From contig NC_015164.1 in the NCBI RefSeq assembly GCF_000190575.1, positions 3,930,001 through 3,994,000 of the forward strand: a stretch of 64,000 bases of DNA, in the 5' to 3' direction. The notes beneath the pieces are model-generated. The model had not been told where the DNA came from. It made no database searches and saw only the letters and a list, made by a program, of their open reading frames with translations. The DNA comes from Phocaeicola salanitronis DSM 18170 (GTDB lineage: Bacteria > Bacteroidota > Bacteroidia > Bacteroidales > Bacteroidaceae). Position numbers and translations under genes: made by a program. Of this stretch, positions 54,574 to 63,023 are shown piece after piece (the stretch's first letter is position 1; every line of letters begins with the position of its first letter).

Positions 54574-54651
54574 GAACATAAGTGAGTGGGCCGTTTCACA
54601 TAAGTGAGTCGGGCGACTTACATAAGTGAGTCAGCCTTTTCACTTATGTTC
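54574..54651. repeat. Three direct ACATAAGTGAGT copies at 22-bp period plus one inverted copy
   Basis: Copies at 54576-54587, 54598-54609 and 54620-54631; the reverse complement GAACATAAGTG of the first unit stands at 54641-54651. It lies between convergent gcvT and the AraC gene. It could fold into competing hairpins or serve as an iterated binding site. Confidence 0.8.
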
Positions 54652-54669
54652 GTTTGCGGGGGCTTTTAG

Positions 54670-55566
54670 TCAGTTTTGCGCAAGCCGGTATTCGTTGGGA
54701 GCGAAGCCGGTTATTTTTTTGAAGATGAAATTGAATTGCTGGACGGTAGGAAATCCCAGCCACGAAGCGACGTATGCAGCCGTCTCGCCTTTTTCCAACA
54801 ACATCTTTTTAGCAAGTTCCAGACGTTTGAACTGGAAGTATTCATTGAGGGTCTTCCCGGTTTCGAACCGGAGCAGGTCATCGAAATAAGCGGCAGACAG
54901 CTTCAGGCATCCGGCGCAATATTCCGAAGTGGGGAATATTCCGTTCTTCAGGTTTCCCGAATCGATGCACTTCTGAAGCAGCTTGTCCGTTTGTTGTATC
55001 AGCGCTTTGTTCTTGTTCTCGCGTGTGATGAACTGGCGTTCGTAGAAGCGCGTGCAATAATCCAATAACAATTCGATGTAGTGCGAAATAAGTGTATGGC
55101 TGTACCGGTCAATCGGATGGTGCAGTTCTTCATCCATATCGTGCAGGCAGTCGGTGATTTTATTTTTCTCGCGCAAAGACAGGTGCAGGGATTCCTCTTT
55201 GCGGTAATGGAAAAAGGTGTATTTCCGGATGCTCTGTTCCAGCGTTGTCCCATGCAGTAAGTCCGGATGAAAGGCTAAAAGCCAGCCTTGTTGGGGCAGT
55301 ACCCGGTGTTTGTCGATATCAAATGCATGTTGGGGCGGCAGGAATACCATGGTAGCGTTTGAAAAGTCGTAGTATTTGCGTCCGCAACAATTGCAGTCTT
55401 CCGTTTCGTTTTCTATCAGTAGGATGGTGTAGAAATCAAAACGGATGCTGTGTTCTTCCACGTTCGTGTTATCCAGACGGATTACGCTGGCTTGGGGATG
55501 CAAGGTCTTACATCCCAGGCAACAGTTGCATTGGTGTACCGTTTTGATGTCCAGTGTTTCTTTCAT
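54670..55566 (-). CDS. AraC-family regulator with cysteine-rich sensor segment
   Basis: 298 aa from the ATG at 55566. The promoter (-33/-7 at 55598-55628) lies between this ATG and an earlier in-frame Met at 55656, which fixes the start. The N-terminus has HQCNCCLGCKTLHPQ and the middle NETEDCNCCGRKYYDF, giving CxCCxxC and CxCC clusters that could bind metal or sense redox. A cupin-like part and C-terminal helix-turn-helix (ETAAYVASWLGFPTVQQFNFIF, adjoining blocks, ending FAPNEYRLAQ) follow. It is divergent from a MATE exporter gene, its likely target. Confidence 0.88.
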   Translation of the reverse strand: MKETLDIKTVHQCNCCLGCKTLHPQASVIRLDNTNVEEHSIRFDFYTILLIENETEDCNCCGRKYYDFSNATMVFLPPQHAFDIDKHRVLPQQGWLLAFHPDLLHGTTLEQSIRKYTFFHYRKEESLHLSLREKNKITDCLHDMDEELHHPIDRYSHTLISHYIELLLDYCTRFYERQFITRENKNKALIQQTDKLLQKCIDSGNLKNGIFPTSEYCAGCLKLSAAYFDDLLRFETGKTLNEYFQFKRLELAKKMLLEKGETAAYVASWLGFPTVQQFNFIFKKITGFAPNEYRLAQN

Positions 55567-55597
55567 TGCTAATCTGTACTTGGCTTTTATCGTGTGG

Positions 55598-55628
55598 CAA
55601 AGGTAAGGCTTTGCCTGTACTTCTTCAA
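55598..55628 (-). promoter_or_regulatory. Promoter of the cysteine-rich AraC gene
   Basis: TTG (55626-55628), exactly 20 nt, then TACCTTTG (55598-55605) on the minus strand. The transcription start is near 55591, giving a 25-nt leader to the ATG at 55566. Confidence 0.7.
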
Positions 55629-55703
55629 TACCCATATTACAGAGAGATGTAGACATTTTACTTTTATCCGTAATTTGGGTAATGTTGTTAATCGATTTTG
55701 GTG

Positions 55704-55711
55704 TATCTTTG
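55704..55711 (+). promoter_or_regulatory. -7 element of the MATE gene
   Basis: TATCTTTG, 22 nt before the ATG at 55734. TTG motifs lie 16 and 26 nt upstream, neither at the ideal 20 nt, so regulation by the divergent AraC protein is plausible. Confidence 0.45.
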
Positions 55712-55733
55712 CACCCGGAATAAATTGCATCCT

Positions 55734-57143
55734 ATGAATTTTGGTAAGAACGATTTGCTTGTATTAATCCGTGAAGGTCGTCCGATGACGTTGCGCCAGC
55801 AATTGCTGCTGACAGTACAGTTGAGTATTCCGGCAATGGTGGCACAGTTGTCTTCCATCGTGATGCAATACATCGATGCGGCTATGGTGGGCAGTCTAGG
55901 GGCGAACGCTTCGGCTTCCATCGGCTTGGTATCCACTACCACATGGCTGTTCAGCGGTTTGTGCAGTGCGGCTTCCACGGGTTTTGCCGTTCAGGTGGCG
56001 CATTGCATCGGAGGGGGGAAGTTTGACGAGGCCCGTCAGGTTTTGCGCCAGTCCATTGTGCTGGTATTGATGTTCAGCCTGCTTTTGGCGGGCGTAGGCA
56101 TCGGCATCAGCGGTGTCTTGCCTCAGTGGCTGGGAGGTGCTGAGGCTATCAACCGGGATGCTTCGGTTTATTTTATGATTTATGCTTCTTTTTTGCCGAT
56201 GATGCAATTGTGTTTCTTGGCGGGAGGCATGCTTCGTTGCAGTGGGAATATGCGTGTGCCCAGTATGCTGAATGTCCTGATGTGTTTGTTGGACGTTGTT
56301 TTCAATTTCTTTCTTATTTTCCCTTCCCGTTCCTTTTCTTTATTCGGCATGGATGTGTTTGTGCCCGGCGCCGGTTGGGGAGTTGCCGGTGCGGCTGTAG
56401 GTACGGGGTTGGCAGAGCTGGTTGTAGCCGGTCTGATGCTCTGGTATTTGGCGTTCCGTTCGAAAGAGCTGGGATTCATGCATGAGAAAGGGCATTTCCG
56501 TCCTACATCGGTTGTGTTGCGGAAAGCGGTTCACATCGGCGGTCCGATGGGGATAGAACATGCCGTGATTTGCGGGGCGCAGATTCTGACCACGGTTATA
56601 GTGGCTCCGTTGGGTGTTTTTGCCATAGCTGCCAATTCATTTGCCATTACTGCAGAGAGCCTTTGCTATATGCCCGGATACGGCATTGCCGATGCGGCTA
56701 CGACATTGGTGGGGCAGAGCATGGGAGCCGGAAGAAAAGATTTGACCCGCCGTTTTGCCCGTATTACGGTAGGGATGGGGATGGCGGTCATGGGCGTCAT
56801 GGGAGTCATTATGTATATAGCCGCTCCTTTGATTATCGGTACGATGACTCCCGATGCCGAGGTATTGGAGTTAGGCGTTCAGGCATTGCGTATCGAGGCC
56901 TTTGCCGAACCGATGTTTGCGGCGGCGATTGTGGCTTACGGTGTGTTCGTAGGGGCGGGGAATACGGTCATTCCTTGCCTGATGAATTTCTTCAGCATTT
57001 GGGCGGTGCGCCTGACCTTGGCTGCCTGGCTGGCTCCGTCAATGGGGCTGAACGGAGTGTGGCTTGCGATGTGCATCGAATTATGTTTCCGCGGTATCAT
57101 CTTCTTGATTCGTCTGGAGCGGGGCAAGTGGATGAAAATCTAA
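55734..57143 (+). CDS. MATE-family multidrug/metabolite exporter
   Basis: 469 aa. Twelve hydrophobic spans in two homologous halves: QLSIPAMVAQLSSIVMQYIDAAMVGSLG opens the first (adjoining blocks) and GGPMGIEHAVICGAQILTT the second, with the typical GADAATTLVGQSMGAGR-like loop (here IADAATTLVGQSMGAGRKD). The ATG at 55734 follows the -7 element; an earlier frame start at 55698 would precede it. Cation-driven export is expected; substrate is unknown. Its stop overlaps the stop of the convergent PagL-like gene by 3 nt. Confidence 0.92.
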   Translation: MNFGKNDLLVLIREGRPMTLRQQLLLTVQLSIPAMVAQLSSIVMQYIDAAMVGSLGANASASIGLVSTTTWLFSGLCSAASTGFAVQVAHCIGGGKFDEARQVLRQSIVLVLMFSLLLAGVGIGISGVLPQWLGGAEAINRDASVYFMIYASFLPMMQLCFLAGGMLRCSGNMRVPSMLNVLMCLLDVVFNFFLIFPSRSFSLFGMDVFVPGAGWGVAGAAVGTGLAELVVAGLMLWYLAFRSKELGFMHEKGHFRPTSVVLRKAVHIGGPMGIEHAVICGAQILTTVIVAPLGVFAIAANSFAITAESLCYMPGYGIADAATTLVGQSMGAGRKDLTRRFARITVGMGMAVMGVMGVIMYIAAPLIIGTMTPDAEVLELGVQALRIEAFAEPMFAAAIVAYGVFVGAGNTVIPCLMNFFSIWAVRLTLAAWLAPSMGLNGVWLAMCIELCFRGIIFLIRLERGKWMKI

Positions 57144-58324
57144 AACCTGTACCCCAATCCCAGCATCAGGTTATTCGGATCCTTGAACTTGCTTAGCTGG
57201 TATCCCGTATGCAGGAACAGGCGGGGAGTTACGAATGTCTTCAGTGCCAATATCTGGTAAAAACCTTCCGTGTCTTCTCCTTTATAGAAAAGGTTGTGTC
57301 CGATGCCGAAGTTGATACTGAAGATAGGCATGGTCAATTCGGCGCGTACCGAAACGCCTACGGCAAATTGTTCGCGGAACGGAGGGCGGTAGAATTTTTT
57401 TTCGTTTACTGTGTAATCTGTTCCGGCAAGGTGGTTTTTCAGATTGGCGCTTTCATCGTATTGGGCATCCAAAGAAAGTCCGGCGCGGAAATACTTGTTT
57501 ATCCGGTAGAGCGGATTGAAGTTTAATCCCACTACGCCGAATGTGCCGGGAATCAAGTATTTTTCATCGGGCCAGATGATGCCTCTGCGCCGGGTCGCCC
57601 CGTATACGATAAGGTCGTAACTGAAAGGAGAGCCTTCTATTGCGCTTTTTCCAATGTGGGAAGACTTCTTTTTTGACTCTTCTGCGCCGAATGTCCGCAC
57701 CAGTCCGATGCGTCCTCCTGCCGTGTTTACTCCTGCATTGGGATAATTGCTGTTTCCGTTCGAGTAATGCGTAGCCTCGATTCCGGCTATAAGCGTCCAT
57801 TGTGAGGCGATTTGCCAGTTCAGGTAGATGTTGGCGTTCATGTAGGCATTGATTTTCGAGCCTATCACGTTATTGTAAGGATTGGTCGTTTCATTGAATT
57901 TCTTCCAGCCGAACGATGCGCCGAAGTTCCATTCGTAATTTAAAGTCAGCCGGGGAGAGAACCGGGCTATTTGCGAGCCTTGGAATACATAGACACTGAT
58001 GGGGTTCCCTAATTCTGAAGCATTGAAAAACGAAGTATACGAAATGCCGACGCCCTGATAAGCGTGTGGGTAAAGCTGTCCCCAGTGCGAGTCGGGACTG
58101 AAGCGGAAAGCGTATTTCAAATGTGCGGAAAGTACGCTTCGCATGGGTTTCCCTTGTGCGTTTTCGCCTTCAAAAAAACTTTTTGTGGGAAGTATATAAC
58201 CGGGACGGATATCGAAACCGATTTGATGACGTATCGGTTTATGGGTAAGTGTGTCCGGTTCGGCATGACTGGAAAGTGTCCAGTTCATGCAAAACAGGAT
58301 TATGGCGGTTCGTATGATGTGCAT
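57140..58324 (-). CDS. PagL-like lipid A 3-O-deacylase / acyloxyacyl hydrolase family protein
   Basis: 394 aa from the ATG at 58324, which opens a signal peptide (MHIIRTAIILFCMNWTLSSHA) and stands 4 nt after the stop of the upstream lipoprotein gene; a longer frame would overlap that gene by over 100 nt. The first barrel half contains YEWNFGASFGWKKF and the His-x-Ser-Asn motif THYSNGNSNYPNAGVNTAG (adjoining blocks), matching the catalytic HxS of PagL. The second half adds about 170 residues of further barrel strands, so the protein is about twice PagL size. It may remodel lipid A or another acylated glycolipid in the outer membrane. Confidence 0.75.
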   Translation of the reverse strand: MHIIRTAIILFCMNWTLSSHAEPDTLTHKPIRHQIGFDIRPGYILPTKSFFEGENAQGKPMRSVLSAHLKYAFRFSPDSHWGQLYPHAYQGVGISYTSFFNASELGNPISVYVFQGSQIARFSPRLTLNYEWNFGASFGWKKFNETTNPYNNVIGSKINAYMNANIYLNWQIASQWTLIAGIEATHYSNGNSNYPNAGVNTAGGRIGLVRTFGAEESKKKSSHIGKSAIEGSPFSYDLIVYGATRRRGIIWPDEKYLIPGTFGVVGLNFNPLYRINKYFRAGLSLDAQYDESANLKNHLAGTDYTVNEKKFYRPPFREQFAVGVSVRAELTMPIFSINFGIGHNLFYKGEDTEGFYQILALKTFVTPRLFLHTGYQLSKFKDPNNLMLGLGYRF

Positions 58325-58328
58325 AACG

Positions 58329-59279
58329 CTATTCTTTGATGGTTTCTTGTATGATTTTATAATCAGTCTGACGGGGAGCACGGCTATAAAAAGTGCCACT
58401 GAATAACCGTTCTTTTCCAGTCTTTGGGTTGATGGCATAAAGGTTGTAAAAGACGCCTACCTTGTCATACGTGATTTGTGTATAGACGTCTTGGGTGCAA
58501 TGAGGAGGAATTTCAATCCATTCCATTAGATTGGAATAGCTTAATGGAAGGTTTTGATATTCTTCCGAGTAGGTCACTTTTTGTTGGCTGAGCGTTAAAG
58601 GAGGCACTTCGTTCGGATGGTAACAAGGTATTTCTACCTGCGTGTCCGGTGCTAATATTTGCGCAGGCCATAGGCTTTCGAACCAGACCTGGTTGTATCG
58701 GTTTTGGAACACATGTATTCCCCATCGGGTAGGAACATTGGAGACATTATAAAAACTGCCGTAACCGTGTTTTTTTTCAATGGTTTCGTGTGAAAAATCT
58801 GAAAGTTGGTATTCTATTCGGCTTAACTGATAGCGGGTAGCAGGTGTAATGTGTATTTTTATGAGTTGCGTGGTAAAGCTGTTGCTTATTGTCAAGGTGA
58901 GTGAAATGGAATCCTTGTATGCGTTTTCGCATGTCTTGATGTAAAGTTTGTTGTATTGGTCTCTGGTGATTTCAACACTCAGCAGGAAATCATCATATAG
59001 ACATTTGCCCAATCCTTCCCAATGAGGCTGTTCGTCTACCTTTACCGGATGTCCGATTACGTCGTATATCGTCCACGTGTAGGGCTGATAGCTTGAGAAA
59101 TATCCTCCGCTGACATCCCAGTCTCCTGAAGCGAATTGTATGGTAATAGAATCTCCGTCACCATTCAGTGTATATTCGGTGGCGGCAGGGGCAAATTCTT
59201 CCACGAAGATATCGCCATTACATTGGCAGAATAGGGTGCATAAAAGGAAAGATAATGTAATAAAAATGCTAAGCCTCAT
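58329..59279 (-). CDS. Lipoprotein of unknown function
   Basis: 316 aa. Signal peptide with lipobox (LSFLLCTLFCQC). The body is beta-rich with regularly spaced Trp/Tyr (FASGDWDVSGGYFSSYQPYTW, adjoining blocks; YGSFYNVSNVPTRWGIHVF) and looks like two Ig-like or BACON-like sandwiches. No family was recognised. It precedes the PagL-like gene by 4 nt in an operon and may be its partner at the outer membrane. Confidence 0.6.
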   Translation of the reverse strand: MRLSIFITLSFLLCTLFCQCNGDIFVEEFAPAATEYTLNGDGDSITIQFASGDWDVSGGYFSSYQPYTWTIYDVIGHPVKVDEQPHWEGLGKCLYDDFLLSVEITRDQYNKLYIKTCENAYKDSISLTLTISNSFTTQLIKIHITPATRYQLSRIEYQLSDFSHETIEKKHGYGSFYNVSNVPTRWGIHVFQNRYNQVWFESLWPAQILAPDTQVEIPCYHPNEVPPLTLSQQKVTYSEEYQNLPLSYSNLMEWIEIPPHCTQDVYTQITYDKVGVFYNLYAINPKTGKERLFSGTFYSRAPRQTDYKIIQETIKE

Positions 59280-59435
59280 GTTTATTTCGTTTTCAAATGT
59301 ACCTCCAAAGGTAATTTAATCTGCTTAAATAGGCAAGTATTTCTTAATTTATTCCGTTGCAATCTATTTGTGTTTCATATAAGCTCTCAAAAGGTATGAT
59401 TGCTTGCCTTTCGAATGCAATATATCTTCATCGGC

Positions 59436-59455
59436 AGTTTCAGTGCACTGAAACT
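59436..59455. repeat. Perfect 20-bp palindrome
   Basis: Arms AGTTTCAGTG / CACTGAAACT, followed by a related TAGTTTCAC at 59457 and AACTGCTGAAAC at 59474. Two AATATATCTTC direct repeats flank the cluster (near 59420 and 59488). The 460-nt gap 59280-59739 otherwise holds only the doubtful frame listed next. Confidence 0.7.
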
Positions 59456-59470
59456 ATAGTTTCACTATAT

Positions 59471-59644
59471 CTAAACTGCTGAAACAATATATCTTCGTTT
59501 AGGAGAAAAAGAAGCCGATAGAGCATTACCTTGAAATAGTGCGCACGGCTTCATATACAATAATGAAAAATATGCCGGGTTGGGCTTGAATTTCAGAAGA
59601 TAGTCAGGAATCAATTCGAGGGCTGGAAAATCAGGAGTAGCCAT
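59471..59644 (-). other. Open frame of 57 codons, doubtful gene
   Basis: The frame starts MATPDFPALELI and is open upstream for some 25 more codons without a start. It lies just downstream of the toxin gene. It lacks a ribosome site, and the product resembles no family I know. It may be a gene remnant or a conserved non-coding repeat read as protein. Confidence 0.2.
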
Positions 59645-59739
59645 AGCAGCTTCGTCTCTATGGTTGAAACGGATGGAACAGTGAGGAGCCGAGTCAGAGC
59701 GAGGAGTTCTGATGACGGCTTTTCTTTTTTCTCTTTATT

Positions 59740-60042
59740 TTATTCATCTATACGGCGCAGTTTTTCCTGATTCTTCTTATCATAGGCTTCTCCTCTTGGC
59801 AACAGATACTCGAACATCACCACATCATTTTCAATATGGACATGGAAAGTGAAGAACGCCCGGTAACTGCCGATGCGTATGCGATAAACGAAATCATAGC
59901 CGACCAGCTTCTTGCAATCAGTTATTTCATCAATACATCGGGCTTCTATGACTCCCTGTATGGCATTCCTGACAGAATCAAGTACTTTGCCGGATAATTT
60001 TCTGACTGCCTGAACAAATGCCTTTGAATATTCTACCTTCAT
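59740..60042 (-). CDS. RelE/ParE-superfamily toxin
   Basis: 100 aa. Pattern of a RelE/HigB-type fold: VEYSKAFVQAVRKL start, CKKLVGYDFVYRIRIGSYRAFFTF centre (adjoining blocks) and VMFEYLLPRGEAYDKK end. RelE-type members cut ribosome-bound mRNA, while ParE-type members poison gyrase; the sequence does not settle which. The ATG overlaps the antitoxin stop (ATGA), as usual for such pairs. Confidence 0.85.
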   Translation of the reverse strand: MKVEYSKAFVQAVRKLSGKVLDSVRNAIQGVIEARCIDEITDCKKLVGYDFVYRIRIGSYRAFFTFHVHIENDVVMFEYLLPRGEAYDKKNQEKLRRIDE

Positions 60043-60311
60043 TTCCTTTCAATACCCAGCCAGTTTTCAAAATCCTGTTTTTCTTTTTCCCCGACCCTTA
60101 CATGCCCGTCAGGTTCATTTTTTGAAAGCCACCGGTATGCATCATTGTCATCCATACCGGCTAGCATATCCTCTACGTCTTTCGCAAGAAGTCCCTCAAT
60201 GTATCTTTTTAAATTGGTGCCTTGCATGGCTGCTTTTACAGACAGATACCGGAAAATATCTTCTGGTATGTCTATTATTTTTCTTCTAGTAGCTTTAACC
60301 GTAGTATCCAT
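60039..60311 (-). CDS. Antitoxin of the RelE/ParE-type pair
   Basis: 90 aa from the ATG at 60311, 14 nt after the predicted transcription start; a longer frame would run back through the promoter. The N-terminal part (TRRKIIDIPEDIFRYLSVKAAMQG) looks like a ribbon-helix-helix DNA-binding fold, and the C-terminal half is acidic and flexible, ready to wrap the toxin. It is expected to repress its own operon through the operator in the promoter spacer. Confidence 0.75.
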   Translation of the reverse strand: MDTTVKATRRKIIDIPEDIFRYLSVKAAMQGTNLKRYIEGLLAKDVEDMLAGMDDNDAYRWLSKNEPDGHVRVGEKEKQDFENWLGIERK

Positions 60312-60331
60312 AATATTCGTTTCGTTTTTCG

Positions 60332-60362
60332 CAAAGGTATATAAAGTATATGATATATACAA
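60332..60362 (-). promoter_or_regulatory. Toxin-antitoxin promoter with operator in the spacer
   Basis: TTG (60360-60362), 20 nt, TACCTTTG (60332-60339) on the minus strand. Inside the spacer is GTATATGATATATAC (60346-60360), with perfect 6-bp arms, the right place for autorepression by the antitoxin. Confidence 0.65.
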
Positions 60363-60495
60363 CTTTCTGGTGGTGAGATTGTGATTCTAAACATTTCAAA
60401 ACAACGCCACAAATCCCTCTTCCCGAACAAAAAAAATAGGAACTAAGCTTTTACGCTTAATTCCTATAACTTGTTAATCTCTAAAAGATTATCAG

Positions 60496-60582
60496 CGGAG
60501 AAACAGGGATTCGAACCCTGGGAACAGTTACCCGTTCACCGCATTTCGAGTGCGGCCCGATCGACCACTCCGGCATCTCTCC
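60496..60582 (-). tRNA. tRNA-Ser(CGA)
   Basis: 87 nt on the minus strand. Acceptor GGAGAGA pairs with TTTCTCC, discriminator G. The anticodon stem CCGCA/TGCGG encloses CTCGAAA with anticodon CGA (reads UCG). A long variable arm (class II) precedes the T arm with GGTTCGAATCC. No CCA is encoded. Its flanks are typical spots for integration; repeats and accessory genes follow on its upstream side. Confidence 0.95.
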
Positions 60583-60591
60583 AAGAATGAC

Positions 60592-60625
60592 TAAAGCGCT
60601 TCTTGAAAAATCAAAAAGCGCTTTA
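60592..60625. repeat. Hairpin 5' of tRNA-Ser
   Basis: TAAAGCGCTT / AAGCGCTTTA, perfect 10-bp arms with a 14-nt loop, just upstream of the tRNA on its strand. Further small inverted repeats (AGGGTAA/TTACCCT and GCAAAAGC-like) lie at 60636-60690. No gene is supported in 60583-60962. Confidence 0.6.
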
Positions 60626-60850
60626 CATTGCGGAGAGAGAGGGTAATGAACCTTTACCCTAACTCTCTGTATATTACGCTTTTGCGTTACACCGTATTGG
60701 CGTTTTGTAGCAATCTTGTAGCACAGCATTGAATGCTTCCTGAAGTCCATCTGACGACCTCTATCGTCACTTCTTTCGGGTACAAAAGTAGTTATTTTCG
60801 AACTAATCTCCAAATGTTTGAAAATAAATTTTTTAGGATTATTTCTGCTA

Positions 60851-60911
60851 CACTTTTAGTGCATGGTGCAAGCCCCTTATATAAGGAGGCTTGCACCATG
60901 CACTAAGGGTG
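60851..60911. repeat. 61-bp inverted repeat near tRNA-Ser
   Basis: Arms of 18 perfect base pairs (60857-60874 with 60888-60905) extend to 24 pairs with two G-U, reaching 60851 and 60911. The 13-nt loop CCTTATATAAGGA is itself self-complementary. It lies 51 nt after the end of the HNH gene on the minus strand, without a T-run on that side. Confidence 0.85.
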
Positions 60912-60962
60912 AATAAGGGAACCATTGGATGTTGTCTATATCGCTTTAACTAGCATTAAGAA

Positions 60963-61700
60963 TTATACAGGATCCTCGTCATCCAGTGGATTCCGACAGA
61001 TTGGTTCAAAATGGTTTTGTGCGTCAAAGCAAGAAGCTGCTGTGCCTGGAAACTCTTCTATAAGGGCTTTCCGTACCTCATCATGTCCTTTAAATACAGT
61101 AAACCATATAGACCAGCAACCATGCCCCTTGACTAAATCGACAATCGTATAAACATCAATTGATCCAGCTATATATTTTTCCAGATATATGTTTGCCAAG
61201 TTCCATTTTTCCAACCTTATCCTCCATCGATAGTCTTTCGCACTTGAATCTTTCGGTCCTTTATTTAGTCCCACAAGCTCAAGCAACGCACGGGCATTGT
61301 TCGCTGATTTTCCGCTTAAAGAAGGATTAACTTCTACCACGCCTCCTGCTTTATAGCAAAGGCTCAGAAAAGTGTTGTTGAGGTGTGGCAAGTGGCAACT
61401 TCCATACACAACGTTTTTTGTGTCTTTGTTGTCTGCTCCGTTGCAAGTTGGACAGGAAAGCAAGAAATTACTCCATGCGGTTTCAAGATGGGCATAGATA
61501 TAGTTGCCATCAGCATCTTTGTATTTTTTAGGTTGGATATGTTCAACCTGCAAGTCCCGTTCATCGTCATAAGCTTTTTCGCAATAAGAACATATCGTTC
61601 CCAAGTTCATGCATAAAGGGTGCTTTGCATCTTTATAATTGGGATAATTATCATTGATGCGTGGCTCATTCTCAGGATTCCATTTCTCAACAGGCCTCAT
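60963..61700 (-). CDS. PtuB-like HNH endonuclease (Septu-type defence)
   Basis: 245 aa. HNH core: CSYCEKAYDDERDLQVEHIQPKKY (adjoining blocks, first CxxC and the catalytic His in VEHI), then NFLLSCPTCN with the second CxxC. Genes of this length and motif next to an AAA ATPase are the PtuB component of Septu. The ATG overlaps the ATPase stop (ATGA), so the two are coupled. In Septu the nuclease is thought to be held in check by PtuA until phage entry. Confidence 0.85.
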   Translation of the reverse strand: MRPVEKWNPENEPRINDNYPNYKDAKHPLCMNLGTICSYCEKAYDDERDLQVEHIQPKKYKDADGNYIYAHLETAWSNFLLSCPTCNGADNKDTKNVVYGSCHLPHLNNTFLSLCYKAGGVVEVNPSLSGKSANNARALLELVGLNKGPKDSSAKDYRWRIRLEKWNLANIYLEKYIAGSIDVYTIVDLVKGHGCWSIWFTVFKGHDEVRKALIEEFPGTAASCFDAQNHFEPICRNPLDDEDPV

Positions 61701-63022
61701 AACACATTCCTTTCTGCTCTAAGAAGTGCCACATAAGCCGGGTCGTCAGAAAACAGGCTTTCTATCTCATCCAACTCTTTCTTGACCTTTAGAGCATCTG
61801 GCGTGTCTGCCTTTTCTTCCTTCACAAGCCGGTAGTATTCTTCCGCTTTTTCTACCATTTCATTGTATTTGGCACTTCTGACAGTATCCATATTCATCTC
61901 GTTTATAACGATCTCCTCAATACTCCGTTTGTTCGGGTCATCAATACCCTTTACCCCGTCCAAAGTAATTACATTCTGGCTTTTCACACTTTGCACGATA
62001 AACGGCGAGTGAGTAGTCACAATAAACTGCATCATTGGAAATGCGGTCTGCAAATCCAAGAGGATGTGCTTTTGCCAATGAGGATGTAAATACAAGTCCA
62101 CCTCGTCTATCAAGACAATTCCCGGTGTCTTTTTTACCGCGTCTACACCTAAAAAACCATTGAGTTCAATACACCGATAGGCGATTTCTGCGACGATGTT
62201 TATCATCGACTTAAAACCGTCGCTCATCATGTCATACGTGAGCCAGTAGGGTTGTGGATCTTTTGCCATCTGTATTTCGGCAGTAAACTCATTGTTTTTC
62301 CGGTCAATCTCAATTACTTTTAATGCAGGTATGGCATCAGATAACGCATTCAGAAAGGCAATGTCAGACCCTGCAAATTCACGCCCTTTATCCAGTTCCT
62401 TATCAAATCTATAAATCCAGTCAAATGCACTTTTGAAGTCCACTTTTTCATCCAACACACATTTATATGCCTTTTCTTCCCTCGAAGCACGTGCTTTTGT
62501 TTTTTCTGCCCCATTATAGTTGTTCTCAAGACGGGAAGCACCGAATGATATCATTAACGGTAATACCGATGTTGTTTTTGTTATGTCAGCATCACGTCGT
62601 TTCTGTTCCATATTAGCCACCATATCTTTCAATTCCCCAGCATTTTTACGAGAATTTTTGGGACCAAGTCTAAGCCATTTGATGTCCTTTTCTTGGCAGG
62701 AGTATTCCTTTGATGTGAAATTGTAGTTTCCATCAATGAAGCAAGCATTTACTTCAAAAACTGGTTTCGCCTGCTGTTTTTGAAAACTTTTAGTCAATTC
62801 ACTGTATTTCCTTACGACATCGCTATCTTTCGTGTTTCTGGCACAGCCGGTGACGAGAGTCAACTCTTGCAAAAAAGCGCCCAATGCTATTTGCACGGCA
62901 TGAAGTAACGTGGTCTTACCTGTTGTATTATTTCCTAAAACAACATTCATTCTTGAATCAAAAATGAAAGATCGTTCTGTAAAACCACGAAAGTTCCTTA
63001 TTGTTATGTCCTTTATCCTCAT
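61697..63022 (-). CDS. PtuA-like AAA ATPase (Septu-type defence)
   Basis: 441 aa. SMC/ABC-like ATPase: VVLGNNTTGKTTLLHA (Walker A, about residues 29-44), a central insert, MSDGFKSMINIVAEI (signature region), GIVLIDEVDLYLHPHW (Walker B) and FIVTTHSPFIVQS (H-loop). This is the AAA_21/AAA_15 type found in Septu PtuA and in Eco7-type retrons. No reverse transcriptase lies nearby, so stand-alone Septu is favoured. It starts 1 nt after the XRE regulator stop (TAA-T-ATG). Confidence 0.88.
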   Translation of the reverse strand: MRIKDITIRNFRGFTERSFIFDSRMNVVLGNNTTGKTTLLHAVQIALGAFLQELTLVTGCARNTKDSDVVRKYSELTKSFQKQQAKPVFEVNACFIDGNYNFTSKEYSCQEKDIKWLRLGPKNSRKNAGELKDMVANMEQKRRDADITKTTSVLPLMISFGASRLENNYNGAEKTKARASREEKAYKCVLDEKVDFKSAFDWIYRFDKELDKGREFAGSDIAFLNALSDAIPALKVIEIDRKNNEFTAEIQMAKDPQPYWLTYDMMSDGFKSMINIVAEIAYRCIELNGFLGVDAVKKTPGIVLIDEVDLYLHPHWQKHILLDLQTAFPMMQFIVTTHSPFIVQSVKSQNVITLDGVKGIDDPNKRSIEEIVINEMNMDTVRSAKYNEMVEKAEEYYRLVKEEKADTPDALKVKKELDEIESLFSDDPAYVALLRAERNVL

Positions 63023-63023
63023 A

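Noticed and set aside
60481..60813. Open frame running through tRNA-Ser on the minus strand
   Set aside because: Its last third is the translated tRNA. This is a known type of false gene.
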